A DNA stretch of 64,000 nucleotides from Plasmodium brasilianum (Eukaryota > Apicomplexa > Aconoidasida > Haemosporida > Plasmodiidae), in NCBI RefSeq assembly GCF_023973825.1, contig NC_090124.1, positions 2,225,501 to 2,289,500 on the forward strand, given 5' to 3'. The first letter of the stretch is position 1; each line of letters opens with the position of its first letter. The position numbers and the translations under genes were made by a program. The notes under the pieces are model-generated. The model was given only the letters and a program-made list of their open reading frames with translations, was not told the origin of the DNA and made no database searches. Below, piece after piece: positions 33,995 to 46,184 of this stretch.

Positions 33995-35401
33995 ATGAAA
34001 AGTGGAATATGTGCATTTTTTTCTAACAGAGGGGATGATGACATACGTTATTTAAAATACACTAAAATGGTTGGATTAAATGGTGGGGAAAAGAAAAAAA
34101 TTGATAAAGAGGGATATTTTAACAATTTTAAATTATGCAATAGGGAAAGTGAAAAAGAGAAAATTATCAGAATAAAGAATAATTTACTAGAATGTAGGGA
34201 AAAATACAGCAGTGATGATATTTATAAGAGAGAGAATATTTGTGTAAATTCTAGCGATAAATTAGAGAGTAAAGATAGTTCATTTTTAATAAATGAAGAA
34301 GACAAGTTGTCTAGAAATAACAGTGAGGTTTCCTTTTCCCTAATGAGAGATACATCAGACAAGGAAGAAGAGACAAATAGATCAAAAGAAGGAATATTAA
34401 ATAGTCAAAAAAATAATAAGAAATTGGTTAATATGGCTGTTTTAAAAAACATTTTAAATATATATTTTTTATTTGACAAGAATAATGAAGGGTGCATTGA
34501 TCAGAAATATGCTTGTTCTGTGATTGAGATGATTTATAAAAATAATGTAAATTTCATACTAAAAAATATAAAATTAAATGAAAAGGATGTCAATGAAGAG
34601 GATTCTAAATATGATGCCAAAAGGTATGAAGGTGATAATCCATTTTTCTGTACAAAGTACTTTGCACACTTCTTACTTTTAATTTTAAAAGATGTATCAG
34701 TTTTTCAAAGTAAAGAAGGGTTTATAAGAAAAGAAATTTTTATAGATATTATAAACGAGTTTGTCCAGACAAGCAGTTTGAACAACGACAATGATGTATT
34801 TGGAGTGTTAAGATACCCCAAAAATATAGTAACGAATTTTTATAATTATGTGTATTATTTGAAAAGAATAGATAATGAAAAGAAAAGGAGAATAATCATG
34901 GATATGAAAAAAAACAAAGAATTAAAAAATATATGCTTTTTAGATCCTAAATTTGTAAATGCTGATTTGAATACGCATATTAGCTATTTTAAAAAAAAAA
35001 CAAAAAAAAAGTTAGAAGATATAAAAACAGAAACCAGTAAAGAAGAAATGAAAGAATGCACCTTTTTTCCCCATACTACAAAGAAACCGATGTATTTACT
35101 AAAAAAAAAAAAGTTTAAAATGACCTTGAATAATAGTACTACACACAAGATGAGGGATACTAATAGTAAATATACCCCCCTACGTATAATATACGACATA
35201 GACTACTCAATTGAAAGAACATTACTTTTACCAAACGAGGAGACTCCAGAGGGGTTTGATACTCATTCAAGTAATATGAGCAATAATATGCATCATATAT
35301 ATAACGAAAATAACTTCGCACCAATCCAATTAAAATATATAATTCATCAGGGTTATGTAAAACCTAAAAAGATCTCTTGGCATGATACCCTAAGGAAGTG
35401 A
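33995..35401 (+). CDS. Conserved-looking protein of unknown function with degenerate EF-hand-like segment
   Basis: This is a 468-residue single-exon protein with ATG in an AAAATG context. The first about 145 residues are charged and probably disordered. A more ordered part starts near 146 (MAVLKNILNIYFLFDKNNEGCIDQKY). Residues 161-172 fit an EF-hand loop at positions 1, 3, 5, 6, 8 and 9, but the last position is Tyr172 instead of Glu, so calcium binding is doubtful. A second helical part (FFCTKYFAHFLLLILKDV...) follows. Residues about 354-362 read ECTFFPHTT, a TFxPxT-type motif common in ciliary or axonemal proteins, which could point to male-gamete flagella; that is a guess. No family is recognised. 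Confidence 0.78.
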   Translation: MKSGICAFFSNRGDDDIRYLKYTKMVGLNGGEKKKIDKEGYFNNFKLCNRESEKEKIIRIKNNLLECREKYSSDDIYKRENICVNSSDKLESKDSSFLINEEDKLSRNNSEVSFSLMRDTSDKEEETNRSKEGILNSQKNNKKLVNMAVLKNILNIYFLFDKNNEGCIDQKYACSVIEMIYKNNVNFILKNIKLNEKDVNEEDSKYDAKRYEGDNPFFCTKYFAHFLLLILKDVSVFQSKEGFIRKEIFIDIINEFVQTSSLNNDNDVFGVLRYPKNIVTNFYNYVYYLKRIDNEKKRRIIMDMKKNKELKNICFLDPKFVNADLNTHISYFKKKTKKKLEDIKTETSKEEMKECTFFPHTTKKPMYLLKKKKFKMTLNNSTTHKMRDTNSKYTPLRIIYDIDYSIERTLLLPNEETPEGFDTHSSNMSNNMHHIYNENNFAPIQLKYIIHQGYVKPKKISWHDTLRK

Positions 35402-35527
35402 GCGCTTACTTCGTTTAAAGAATTATATAACAATGCAGTGGTTGGATACTAAAAAAAAAAAAAAAATTAGAAGAGGGGGGAGGCGGATCATTTGTTCCTT
35501 CCTTTTTTTTACAAATTTCTTCATTTT

Positions 35528-35570
<43 letters not shown>

Positions 35571-36487
35571 AATAAATAAGTAGCATAGGTAATTAATCAA
35601 ATTGGAGTATTATAACATTAGTACTTTGATCTTTTATAAATGTCAATTAGTACAATAACTGAAGTTCATCATTTGTGCCCATCATTTAAGCCCATCTTTT
35701 AGGCCCATCATATATGTCCATCATTTAGGCCCATCATATATGTCCATCATTTAGGCCCATCATATATGTCCATCATTTAGGCCCATCATATATGTCCATC
35801 ATTTAGGCCCATCATATATGTCCATCATATATGTCCATCATTTAAGCCCATCATATTTATTTACCACTTATTTTTACAAAAACATGTTTAATCTTTCAAA
35901 CAATAAATACCATATAGGGGAACGAAGACAACAATATGAAGGGGGTGCTTATGCACGCGTAAATATATCTTATTAATTTATGGCTTGTTAATTATTACCA
36001 AACATTTTACTAAAATTAACAACTTGAATAAACTGTACGTCATATAGCGTTAGCTTTACATCGCTTCCACACATTGTAATGGGAAATGATAAAGAAAAAC
36101 TGAAAAATATTCGAAAAATAAAAAATTAAATTAAAGAAAGAAAAAAAAAAAAAGAGGTGTGCTGCCCAATTTAACAACATTTGCTTACCACAAATAAATC
36201 CTAATTAGTAAGATTCTTTTTTGTTTTTTTAACAATAATGTCTTGTTCAATTTCTGATATTACGAAGTGTTCATAAAATTGCAGTTGAACACAGCAACAA
36301 TGAAGTGTCGCGATACAGAACAAAATTTCATTTGCATAGTCAAATTTTTTTTTTTATTATTATTTCCCATATGTATATATATAAAATTGTGAAGGGAACG
36401 AGAAAATAATATTTGACCTTCTCCATCTCCACAAAGTTCTATGTACACATAAACTTATTTATAAAAAATGAAAAAAATATAAAATAT

Positions 36488-36518
<31 letters not shown>

Positions 36519-37985
36519 TTACCTATATATTTTATAGAATATTTAAAACCATTTTTAAATGTGTGCGAGATTTTGTAAATATTTACAATTATTACAGATT
36601 CCTTTGTTTGTACAAAGTTTGCAAGTATTATGAGAGTTCAGAAATTTGAAAATTACAAGTTAGGCATATTGCGATAAAAAAAAAAAAAAAATACATTTAA
36701 AAATACGCTGATTTTAATATTTAAACAAAGTGTGATATTAAAAGAAAATCATTTTAAATGATCACACGTACGCATATGTATGTGCATATATACATACATA
36801 AATGTACAAAGATATATGTAAACATATATATAAATAATATGTATAATATATGTATGTGTACATATCACATAAACATTTTTTTTTTTTAAATGTAAAAATG
36901 CCTATGCCTTGTCATTGAACAAATTATTTCATTGTATATAAAACATAAAGGCGCGCGCATTTACAAAATGTTTAATAAATATGTATAATGCCATCTACAA
37001 AAAGCAATTTTAACGTATATTGTTGCAGTTGATTGAAGTTATTTTATTGAATTCGAAGCAATTTTTTATTTTTATTTTGTTTTTTCTTTTTGGTTTCTCG
37101 ATTTTTGTTTTTTGTTTTTCGTTTTTTGTTTTTTTGTTTTTTGGTTCATCTTTTTCTTTTTCTTTTTGTTTTTCCTTTTTTCTTATTTGGTTCATCTTTT
37201 TCTTTTTCTTATATTTTGTTTTTTTTTTTTTTTTTTTCGCCTTTTTCCATAATCTTTTTACGAGTTTTTTTTTTTTTTTTTTCCCTTCATTCATTTCTTT
37301 ACAATTTAATTTAAAGTAAACATTTTATTCTTAAAATTTTGCTTTTCCTAATAATTCGTTTATTTGATAATATTGTGTTTACTATTTTAACATAGTGAAA
37401 TGTGCTTTATTATCTTCCATTTATTTAAAATTTTTTCATTTATTTTGTAAAAACTTTGTAATTTAAATGAAATATTGTGAAGTTAAAAAAAAGTGCATAT
37501 TTAAAATGCGTACCTGACAAAACACAGTAGATATAAATATATATTCAAACGAGTTAGTAGATAACCGCGCGTATGTATATGTATTATACGCTCAATCATG
37601 AATATTTTTTTACTTGTTATGTAGTAAATATACGATGTAACAAAATGTATATATGTGTGCAAAATAATATAGTTTTATAATGGACTTATATATACGTGGA
37701 ATACATTGAGCACTAATTACTTTTGGGAATGGTTTTATAGCTTTTTCCCAAAAAGCTCATTTTAGTAATTTTTGAAAATTTGTTATTACTGTTACTGTCC
37801 TCGATTGCATTTGGTGCTTATTTGTGAAGGCTTAAAAGAGGAAGCAGCATAACCGCATAAGTGCATAACTACCAAACTGCCACACGGTCGAGCACCGCTC
37901 TATGAAAGCACGTATATGTTTCCATTTCCCATTTTATAGTTGTTAAACTTATATACGCACATATATATTTGGAAAAGAAGAAAAG
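35402..37985. other. 2.6-kb intergenic region upstream of the SAC3-like gene
   Basis: The region contains an A15 tract and (TA)n block at 35531-35570, the 26-bp array (35688-35865) and a T/TTTTTC-rich tract at 37060-37290. Short coding-like pieces occur on the + strand near 36267-36345 (HKIAVEHSNNEVSRYRTKFH) and 36533-36649 (RIFKTIFKCVRDFVNIYNYYRF, after an ttttatag acceptor), but I could not assemble a gene from them. Confidence 0.45.
35688..35865. repeat. 26-bp tandem repeat
   Basis: The unit catcatttaggcccatcata plus tatgtc recurs about six times; aggccc occurs at 35701, 35727 and 35753, an exact 26-bp spacing. It is unrelated in sequence to the other arrays in the window. Confidence 0.9.
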
Positions 37986-38457
37986 ATGAATGAAACGAAT
38001 AAAGGTGGAAAAGAAGGGAATAATAGGAACAATAAAGGGAGTTCATTATATAACAATAGCAATAATAATAACAGTGTGAATACTTATTATCATAATAGAA
38101 ATGATCTAAACAATAGTTTATATACTATTCCGAATTACATGAGCTATAATATACCCAATGGTGCTATAAACAATCTACAGAATTTTAATGTTACTAATAG
38201 TGTTCAGAGTAGCTACCAAAATAGTAGTTATATAAGTAGTTACAGAACGAACAACTACTTTTATAGTAAGAATGATAACTACTATCAAAATGTGAATAAC
38301 TCTTCCAATAGCTTAAATTATAACTGCCTAAATATGTATGGCGGTGGTTACAACTACAGTAGCACTAGTAATAGTAACAGTAACAGTGGGAAGTGCGAAC
38401 TGGGGGCTGGAGGGAAGGAAGAGAGCAGCAGTAATAACAACAACATGTTCTACTATA

Positions 38458-38505
<48 letters not shown>

Positions 38506-41500
38506 GTAATAGTAATAGTAATAGTAATAATAATAGCAATAATAATAATAATAATAATAGTACTACTAATAATAGTAGTACTAAGAATAATAGTAGTACT
38601 ACTAATAATAGTAGTATTAACAGTAATATTCATGAAGATGGGAATAATCATAACTATGTAGAACTGTACATCAATAAGGTAAAAGAAATATACTATTTTC
38701 ATGTTTTTTATCATTATCTTAAACTAGGGTACCCTGAAAAAGAAGCTGCAATGGAATCAAAAAAGTATATATTTGTAACTTTAAATAGATATTTTTTGCT
38801 AGTAAAAAATGCTATATTATCATCACCTGAATCGATAAAACAAATAAATAATTGTGTATCGTCCAATTTGTTGTATTATCAACAACAAACAAACTTACAA
38901 CAGTATTTACTACAACAACAAAGTAGTTTTCAAAATATGACTTGTCAAAAATTAAATTTATATGATCAAATGAATTTAAATATTGGTAACATTAATTTAC
39001 CCCTGACTGATCATAAGAAGTTGTCAAACTTGTCCATGTTAAACGGCGGTGATATGAGCAGTAACAATGATAGTAGTGTCAATAACAATGGTAATACTAC
39101 CAATTACAGTAGTAGCAGTACTAATAAGAATTCACTGAATTATGACCATGCTTATTCTTCAAGTAATACGAAGGACAATGAGAATAAAGAGAGCTGTAGT
39201 AAGTTGAACAATTTGTATAATTTTAAAGCGGAAAAAATTAGTAATATGATTGATTCAATTGAGGAAATGAAGAAGTTAAATAAAAATAAGAAAGAGAGGA
39301 AAACTTTTTCTGATTTTCCTCCACCTGAACAGTCAGGCGATTTGCAAAACATCTCGTTTGGAAATAGTATCAATAATGACAGCAATAATAATAGAAGTTT
39401 TAATAACAATCATTATAACAGTAGTAAGAACAAAGAGTTCACTCAAAATAATAATGAAGAAGTAAAAAAAAAAATTAGTTTTACTATAAATAAATCAAAA
39501 AATAAAATTTTCCAAACGTATAACAAACCGTCAAATGATCAGAACCACAAGACTATCAATGAGGCTGTAAGTGAAGTCAGTGATTTGAGTGAAGAAAATA
39601 AAAATAATGAAAAGGAAAAAGAAAAAAATATGTTTTCTCCTGGTTATGTACAGGATGAAAACAGTTTAGCCAACACCGAATTTAGAGGTATGTTTACTTT
39701 TGAAAGAAGAGACAACAAAAGCAATAAGAGCAGTAGGGATGTGTTAAATAGCACTATAAAGAATGACCATAAAAATGTGAGCATGGACAATGTAGCAGGT
39801 AGTGCAGTAAATAGTGCAGCAAATAGTGCAGTAAATAGTGCAGCAAATAGTGCAGTAAATAGTGCAGCAAATAGTGCAGCAAATAGTGCAGTCAGCAGTG
39901 CCGTAAACAATGTAGTGAACAATGTTATGAACAATGGTGTGAAAAAAGCAAATGATTTTTTTTACATGAATAACAGTGCGAGTGATAAGAATCATGTACC
40001 TTATGATGGCGCCTTCGTTACGAATAGTAGAAGTCTTAATAATAATAATAGTTATAATAATAATAGTTATAACAATAGTAGTTATAACAATAGTAGTTAT
40101 AATAATAATAGTTATAACAATAGTAGTTATAACAATAGTAGTTATAACAATAGTAGTTATAACAATAGTAGTTATAACAATAGTAGTTATAACAATAGTA
40201 GTAATAATAATAATAGTAATAATAATAATAGTAATAATAATGGTAAAGAAAATAGAGCAGATGTTTTTTCAAATATTAATGTGTCCCACAATTTTAGAGG
40301 AGAAGAATATATAGGGAACAACAATCACAGCTATAATAATAAAGTTAAGAATATGACGAACATGTACAACATGAATAATACCCCAAATGTTATGAATAAA
40401 AGTGCAAGGAATTTGAATAATTTTTCTAATGTTACTACGCCGAATAACGGAACTGCTTTGAGCAAGGGAAATTTCAACCATGGGATAAGCAGATTTAATT
40501 TTACGAAGAGTAGCGGTAATAGTAACCACAAAAATATAAACAACAATAATAATGATAATTATAATAATGATAATTATAATAATGATAATTATAATAATGA
40601 TAATTATAGTAACGATAATTATAGTAACGATAATTATAACAATGATAGTTATAACAATGATAGTTATAACAATGATAGTTATAAAAATAATAGTTATAAA
40701 AATAATAGTTATAAAAATAATAATAATAATTATAATAGAGTCGAAAGTTATGAGGATAATAATGAAAAAAATAGCCATGTTAGAGTTCATTATGGTGCTT
40801 ATAATGGCGGAATAAACGACGATAACATTAATAGTAATAATAATGGCGTTAGTAATAACCACATGAATAAAAGCAATGGAATTAATTATAGATCTCATTT
40901 TAAGGATAAATTTGCGTATGAAAATAAGCCAAGGAATAAAGAAGAGAAGTGGGGGAATGAAGAGGATGTAGAGTTTGATAAGTCAGGAAATGAATACAAC
41001 TCTGAAGATTATGTAAAAGAAGATGAAGACACAGAAGAAATAATGATTTACAATAATAACAAAGAAGCGAATAATAGATATGGAGCATTTAAAAATAGAG
41101 ACAACAAAACAAATAGAACATCAAATATAGAAAAATTTCATAGTAACAATATTGAAATAACAAATAGATGTGATAATTTTAAAACATATATAAATAATTT
41201 AAATGACCATTTTAGAGAACAGTGCAAAAATAAAGAATTTTTAAAGTGTTTAAAGGCATTTACAAATAAATTATTTACTCTGAAAAAAAAAAGAATAATT
41301 AGATCCAACTTTTGGATGAATAATATTTTTCCAACAAAGGAGGATGTGCTCTCCATGGACGTGTATTTCTTCTCCCATCAAAAAAGTAACATTTTGTTCG
41401 TTACGAGGGCAGTGCACTGTCTGTTTGTTCTATGCCCGTTGCTTCATATCGTTTGCTTCATATCGTTCGCTTCATATCGTTCGCTTCATATCGTTCGCTT

Positions 41501-42492
41501 CATATCGTTCGCTTCATATCGTTCGCTTCATATCGTTCGCTTCATATCGTTCGCTTCATATCGTTCGCTTTATACCGTTATTCCTCTCGCCCCTTACGTT
41601 TTACCTGCTCATCTCTCACGTCGTGCATATTTGAAATTTTATTCTGATTCATTCGTTTTTAGGGTTGAAAAGAAAATTGGGTTATGCACTCGACCTGGAC
41701 AACGATATAATTGGTAGCAGTTTAAATGACAAGAAAATGAAACTAAGTTCACAAGAAATTGAAAGAAGAGAAAAAAGAAAGGAAAGATGTTACGATATTG
41801 GAAAAAATAAAAGGAACGAATTAAACGAAAATGTTTTTTACATTGATGTGAAGGGGGAAAAAGGAAGTGAAGAATACAAAAATCTTGAGATGTTAATGGA
41901 TAAATACAACTACTCTAATTGTTATAAGAATAAAAATTTTGTTGGCGAGTGCAAGAATATTCAAAAATTCTTTTTCAGACTAACCTCCTTGCCGGAGCGC
42001 AAAAATGTAAAACTGTGTTACACGTACATGCATTCACACGTACATACATTCACACGTACATACATTCACACGTACATACATTCACACGTACATACATTCA
42101 CACGTACATTCATAAATACATACATACGTATATATATATTTATATATTTATTTTTACATGCCTTTACATCTGCTCCTTTAACCTCTAATCTTCCTTTAGG
42201 TAAGAAGCTTTTCTGTTTTGAAATGCACGTACGCATATATTTTATATAAATACAATGTAGACAAGAATTATAAGTATGTTAATGAGCAATTCAGGTCATT
42301 ACGACAAGATTTGAATATACAGAATATTTTTCATGACGATGTTATAAACATCTATGAAACGAACATTCGTATTTGTATAGTAAACAATGATCTGTTTCAG
42401 TTTCTTCAGTGTATCAACAAATTGTTTGAATTGTACCAGAGGCTCAACATAAAAAAGTCAAAGGTAGTGCTTGAGTGTGCAATATATGTGGA

Positions 42493-42528
<36 letters not shown>

Positions 42529-43793
42529 TATATATGTATGTGCGCGTGTTTTGTATGTTCTTATGTACGTATGTCTGGGCACATAACAGTACGTACATAC
42601 GTATGTGATCTCGTGAACATATAAAATGACTGCTTCTCATTTTTCTTTTTCTTTCATACCTATCAGATCGAGTTTCTGTGCTACAAGCTTATTTATTTAA
42701 CGCTGCAAAACATGCATCAAGAATTTTTAATAGAATATTTAACTCTAACCGAAGAAGAGAAAAATCATGCTAATATACAGTTGTGTTATTATTTAAATGA
42801 ATGTATTAAAAATAAAATGTATTTAATTAATATTAATATGATATCACCCTTAGATGATGAACAAAATCATGAATACATATATTACAGAATATATGTAAAT
42901 GATCATATATTAACATATTTGCCTATTTTAATGTCAATAAGTGAAAATTCTGATCTAAATGTAAATGTCGATTCGTTAGTTAGCTTTGTAAAAAATCATA
43001 GTGTTATTCAGAATTTTGAGAATACAAAGAATGAAGAAAATATATTGGAAAAAAATGAAATAAGTAAAATGCCATATTTGACAAATTATTTAATTGTTTT
43101 ATTCTTGCCCAAGTATAGACTTTTGGCTCTCATAAATATATGCAAGTAAGTACTTATTTTATACATGGAGACCAGCTTTTTATTACGAACGTATATATTA
43201 TACGTGTATGCTCATTTGGGAAAACGTCATTTTTAAAATCTATGTATACATATATTCATACATACATCCACATAAACATAAACATACATATACATATACA
43301 TATACACGTTTAGACATTCTTGAGAAAAATGAAAAAAATGTTTACAATAATGCCATATGTAATATGTGCATGGGTGAATGTACGTGGTATTCGTCAAATC
43401 ATTCAAGAGAGTATGAACTTGCGCCTTGTGCATGATTGCAATAAGGATAAATATGTGTACTATGGGTTATGCATTGTAGCATAATGTAGTGTAGTTTAGT
43501 TCAGTGTACATTGACGTAGTATGGCATTGATTAAGATTTCCCCCCATATCGCCCCTTTTTTTCTCACTTTTATTTTCATTATGTATATTTATACTTTATT
43601 TAGGACCAGCATAAAGGTACATATATCAACACTGACCAAATTACTAAATTTTGAAAATGATAAACAGTGCTTAGAATTTTTGAACGAGGTAAACACGATT
43701 ATAAGTAATAACGAAGTTCACAGCAAATCCTCTTTAGTTAATCTTTTGAAATCACCCCTGTTGAAAAATAAATACATTAATCATATAAGATGA
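37986..43793 (+). CDS. SAC3/GANP-domain protein, THP3/LENG8-like (five exons)
   Basis: Five exons join in phase: 37986-41385, 41663-42006, 42200-42463, 42667-43145 and 43604-43793, encoding about 1,558 residues. Exon 1 is mostly Asn/Ser-rich low complexity, with one conserved-looking island at about 232-265 (YYFHVFYHYLKLGYPEKEAAM). Exons 2-5 form the SAC3 domain. The exon 2-3 splice restores FFRLTSLPERKN|VRSFSVLK, and exon 3 reads EQFRSLRQDLNIQ...INIYETNIRICI...FLQCINKLFELY; both match LENG8/THP3-type SAC3 proteins. Exon 4 adds YKLIYLTLQNMHQEFLIEYLTL and LPKYRLLALINIC, continuing TSIKVHISTLTKLLNF in exon 5. The family scaffolds mRNP processing and nuclear export with PCID2/Thp1 partners. Introns of 277, 193, 203 and 458 bp carry their own minisatellites. 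Confidence 0.88.
38460..38620 (+). repeat. Asn/Ser-coding AAT/AGT trinucleotide repeat in exon 1
   Basis: Uninterrupted aat codons and then aat/agt mixtures code a poly-Asn run followed by Asn-Ser and Ser-Thr-Asn repeats within the SAC3-like protein. It is in frame throughout. Confidence 0.9.
39798..39905 (+). repeat. Coding 24-bp repeat (NSAVNSAA)
   Basis: Alternating gcagtaaatagt and gcagcaaatagt half-units code Ala-Val-Asn-Ser and Ala-Ala-Asn-Ser about eight times. Ala-rich repeats are unusual for this Asn-rich AT-biased protein. Confidence 0.85.
40041..40245 (+). repeat. Coding 15-bp repeat (NNSSY)
   Basis: The unit aacaatagtagttat codes Asn-Asn-Ser-Ser-Tyr, about eleven copies, fading into AAT/AGT repeats. 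Units are multiples of three, so length change keeps frame. Confidence 0.85.
40547..40732 (+). repeat. Coding 15-bp repeat (NNDNY and variants)
   Basis: The unit aataatgataattat and its variants (ag for aa, gata to atag) code Asn-Asp-Asn-Tyr-Asn, Asn-Asp-Ser-Tyr and Lys-Asn-Asn-Ser-Tyr. It mirrors the 40041 array, with Tyr as the fixed residue. Confidence 0.85.
41441..41580 (+). repeat. 14-bp minisatellite inside intron 1 of the SAC3-like gene
   Basis: Ten copies of gcttcatatcgttc fill half of the 277-bp intron (41386-41662). It is flanked by donor GTAACA at 41386 and acceptor cgtttttag at 41662. The array is richer in C and G than typical introns here and happens to be open in two frames, which makes it look falsely coding. 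Confidence 0.85.
42031..42110 (+). repeat. 16-bp minisatellite inside intron 2 of the SAC3-like gene
   Basis: Five copies of cattcacacgtacata start at 42031, 42047, 42063, 42079 and 42095. They sit in the 193-bp intron between donor GTAAAA at 42007 and acceptor cctttag at 42199. Confidence 0.85.
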
Positions 43794-44155
43794 GGACGTG
43801 TGGAAGGACTACCTTTTTTTTAAGTTCAATGCATAAAAAAGTACGCACAAAGAGGTAGAAAAATGGGTATATAGGGGCGTATGGATATACATACACATGT
43901 GTATATATATACATATATATACATGTGTTCGTGTATGTGTGTGTGTGTGCTTTTTACCAGTACATGCAAAGTATACATTTTTTATGTTTTTTTTTTTTTT
44001 TTTTTTTTATTTATTTATTGCACCATTATATCGTAATTTATATATCACGCGCTTATATACGAATTTACAAGAAAATCAAAAATGTTGTTTAAACTTAAAT
44101 TATACTGTTAAGGTTATTTTACATTTGAATGGTGAAGCATATGAACAGGTTGAAG

Positions 44156-44186
<31 letters not shown>

Positions 44187-44392
44187 TCCCAAACACAGAT
44201 ATACTTCGATCAAATGACATAATACGAAATGATTAAAAAGTGTTCCATTGACCCACCGTTGGGTGTGTTTCAGCATGGTGAGTTACTAATATGATTCTGT
44301 TTTTTGTTTTTTTTCTCTAATTCTTTCGCATCCGCATATCTTTTCCCCTTTCTCTTCCCCCTTCTGCTCCCCTTATGATGATGAGATTTATT
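43794..44392. other. Convergent intergenic region
   Basis: Spacer between the SAC3-like gene and RabGGTase beta, with TA/TG microsatellites (43890-43950, 44155-44182) and a T-rich run at 43988-44008. No gene is seen. Confidence 0.6.
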
Positions 44393-45628
44393 TCAGAAAA
44401 TATCTATGTCATAATGAGGCAGTTTTCTTTTTTTGACCGTTTGAAGAGGAATTGCGTAAACTGGGCTCATTTGCTTCAAATGTAATATTTTATCTGACTC
44501 GTTCAGATTATCTATCAAACTTAAGGCTGCTAACCCAAAAAATGTATGACATATATCTGGAAGACAATCAGGGTTATCGCTAATCCCACCGTTATTTAAA
44601 TCTTGACAAAGAAGAATATAATTTTTTAAAGCATTTTTATTAACCCATTTATATTTTTTTAAAATAATTAAAGAGGAGAATATCCACCATGCATAACAGG
44701 TGTCGGTTAATTTTTCAGCTCTTCCATTAAACCCGCCATTATTTGTTTGTCTAAGACTTAACCAGTCAGCTAGCTTTTTTTCATTAACTAAATATAATTT
44801 CTGAATTAGAAATAATGTAGCTACACAGCAAAAAACACTAGCTGCATGTGGTTCATTTCCACTTGTCCATGAAAAACCATTTTCGCAAATAGCATAATTA
44901 GTTAATACATAGGATGATATTTTTTCAGTTGAAACTAGGTTTAATTTATTTAGTATGGTTAAGCAGCTAACAGCACTGTAAACAAAACGTGTGTCAACTT
45001 CTCCCCATTTGTCACCCTTAAACGAACCGTCTTCATTTAGTAGGGTTAAAATATAGTTACACGCATTTTCTCGTATGCTTTTTTCCTTGGTTGCTTGGCT
45101 GTTACAGCTGTTACTACTTCGGTAGCTATTACTGTAGTTGTTCCCCTTAATTTCAGGTTCGAAATAAATATCAGCCTTGCTGGTACTGGCCCCGTTAACA
45201 AGCCTGTCGAGGGCGTTAGTTTCATTCACTCGGTAATTAGTACCATTACAAGTGTCATTATTATTTCCATTATTTATGTTGGCTTTCCCACTTTGCATGT
45301 AGATATTGAAGTTATCAAATGAATAGTTTAGTAAAAGAAGAGATAATATTGCATGGTGTGTTGACACAATATGCGAGTCGTAATTTACGTTATTACCAAA
45401 ACCACCATCTATATTTTGACACCTTAAAATAAAATTAATAAACTCTTCTTTTTTATCGATTTTATGAGATAATATTTTACAAGAACAAAGGAAATAAAAC
45501 ACTCCACACATTTTAAGGGTTTCATTAAATATAAATTCTTCTGCATTAGATATACTTGTGTACGAGTTTAAATACTTTATATGTTTTTCTTGTACAAACT
45601 CAATGTCACTAAACATTTTTACTAACAT
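44393..45628 (-). CDS. Geranylgeranyltransferase type II (RabGGTase) beta subunit
   Basis: This 411-residue catalytic subunit adds geranylgeranyl groups to C-terminal cysteines of Rab GTPases presented by Rab escort protein, working with an alpha subunit. Prenyltransferase alpha-alpha barrel repeats are clear: CQNIDGGFG, LNEDGSFKGDKWGEVDTRF, TNNGGFNGRAEKLTDTCYAWW and CQDLNNGGISDNPDCLPDICHTFFGLAAL. The zinc ligands fit Asp309, Cys311 and His361 (numbered from ATG 45628). An Asn-rich insertion (about 110-185) lies between two barrel repeats. The frame is open 21 codons further upstream but begins with TTG, so ATG 45628 (MLVKMFSDIEF) is preferred; it sits just before the conserved KHIKYLNSY region. 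By position it matches the gene beside EF-G in P. falciparum. Single exon. Confidence 0.93.
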   Translation of the reverse strand: MLVKMFSDIEFVQEKHIKYLNSYTSISNAEEFIFNETLKMCGVFYFLCSCKILSHKIDKKEEFINFILRCQNIDGGFGNNVNYDSHIVSTHHAILSLLLLNYSFDNFNIYMQSGKANINNGNNNDTCNGTNYRVNETNALDRLVNGASTSKADIYFEPEIKGNNYSNSYRSSNSCNSQATKEKSIRENACNYILTLLNEDGSFKGDKWGEVDTRFVYSAVSCLTILNKLNLVSTEKISSYVLTNYAICENGFSWTSGNEPHAASVFCCVATLFLIQKLYLVNEKKLADWLSLRQTNNGGFNGRAEKLTDTCYAWWIFSSLIILKKYKWVNKNALKNYILLCQDLNNGGISDNPDCLPDICHTFFGLAALSLIDNLNESDKILHLKQMSPVYAIPLQTVKKRKLPHYDIDIF

Positions 45629-45709
45629 ATCTTTTTCTTTTTTTTTTTTAATGTCGCATATATTATTAAGTCTTTTAATTGGGTAGAACAAATGAGGGAA
45701 GGGGGAATG

Positions 45710-45742
<33 letters not shown>

Positions 45743-46153
45743 TTATCTAAAATGGTTATTTAATATAAAAATATGTGAAGTTACATCATATTCCCGTGAA
45801 ATATATTATTATTATCTTTATGATTATTCGTTTTCTGCATTAACATAACAGAATATTGCAGAAAAAGAAGAAATAAAATAAATAGGCAAAATGATAAGTT
45901 GAAGGAGCTAGATTAATTTTATGGTACATTTATGTCCATAAACTGTATAGTAATAAAAAGGTATATTTAACAAAATAAAAAAAAATATATCGAAAAAAAA
46001 AATGGATAAATATTAAGTAAAGAAGCAACAGCGCATTCCAGAGCATTTCCATATTTATACCTAGCTATTTAAAGAAAAAATTAGCTGCTTTTTGAGGGCT
46101 TACTTTTTGAGCGAAAATTGTTATATACACGCAGCACTGCATAATGTGAAGAG

Positions 46154-46184
<31 letters not shown>

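Noticed and set aside
40036..40898. Long antisense ORFs opposite the Asn-rich region
   Set aside because: They are shadows of AAT/AGT codon repeats on the + strand; poly-Ile/Tyr products have no plausible start or fold.
41386..41662. Coding continuation of the SAC3-like exon 1 through the 14-bp array
   Set aside because: The array is flanked by donor and acceptor in matching phase, and removing it joins the frame to the conserved SAC3 exons.
45629..45691. Longer start for RabGGTase beta
   Set aside because: It starts at TTG and has no ATG before 45628; the added residues are Lys-rich and not part of the family fold.
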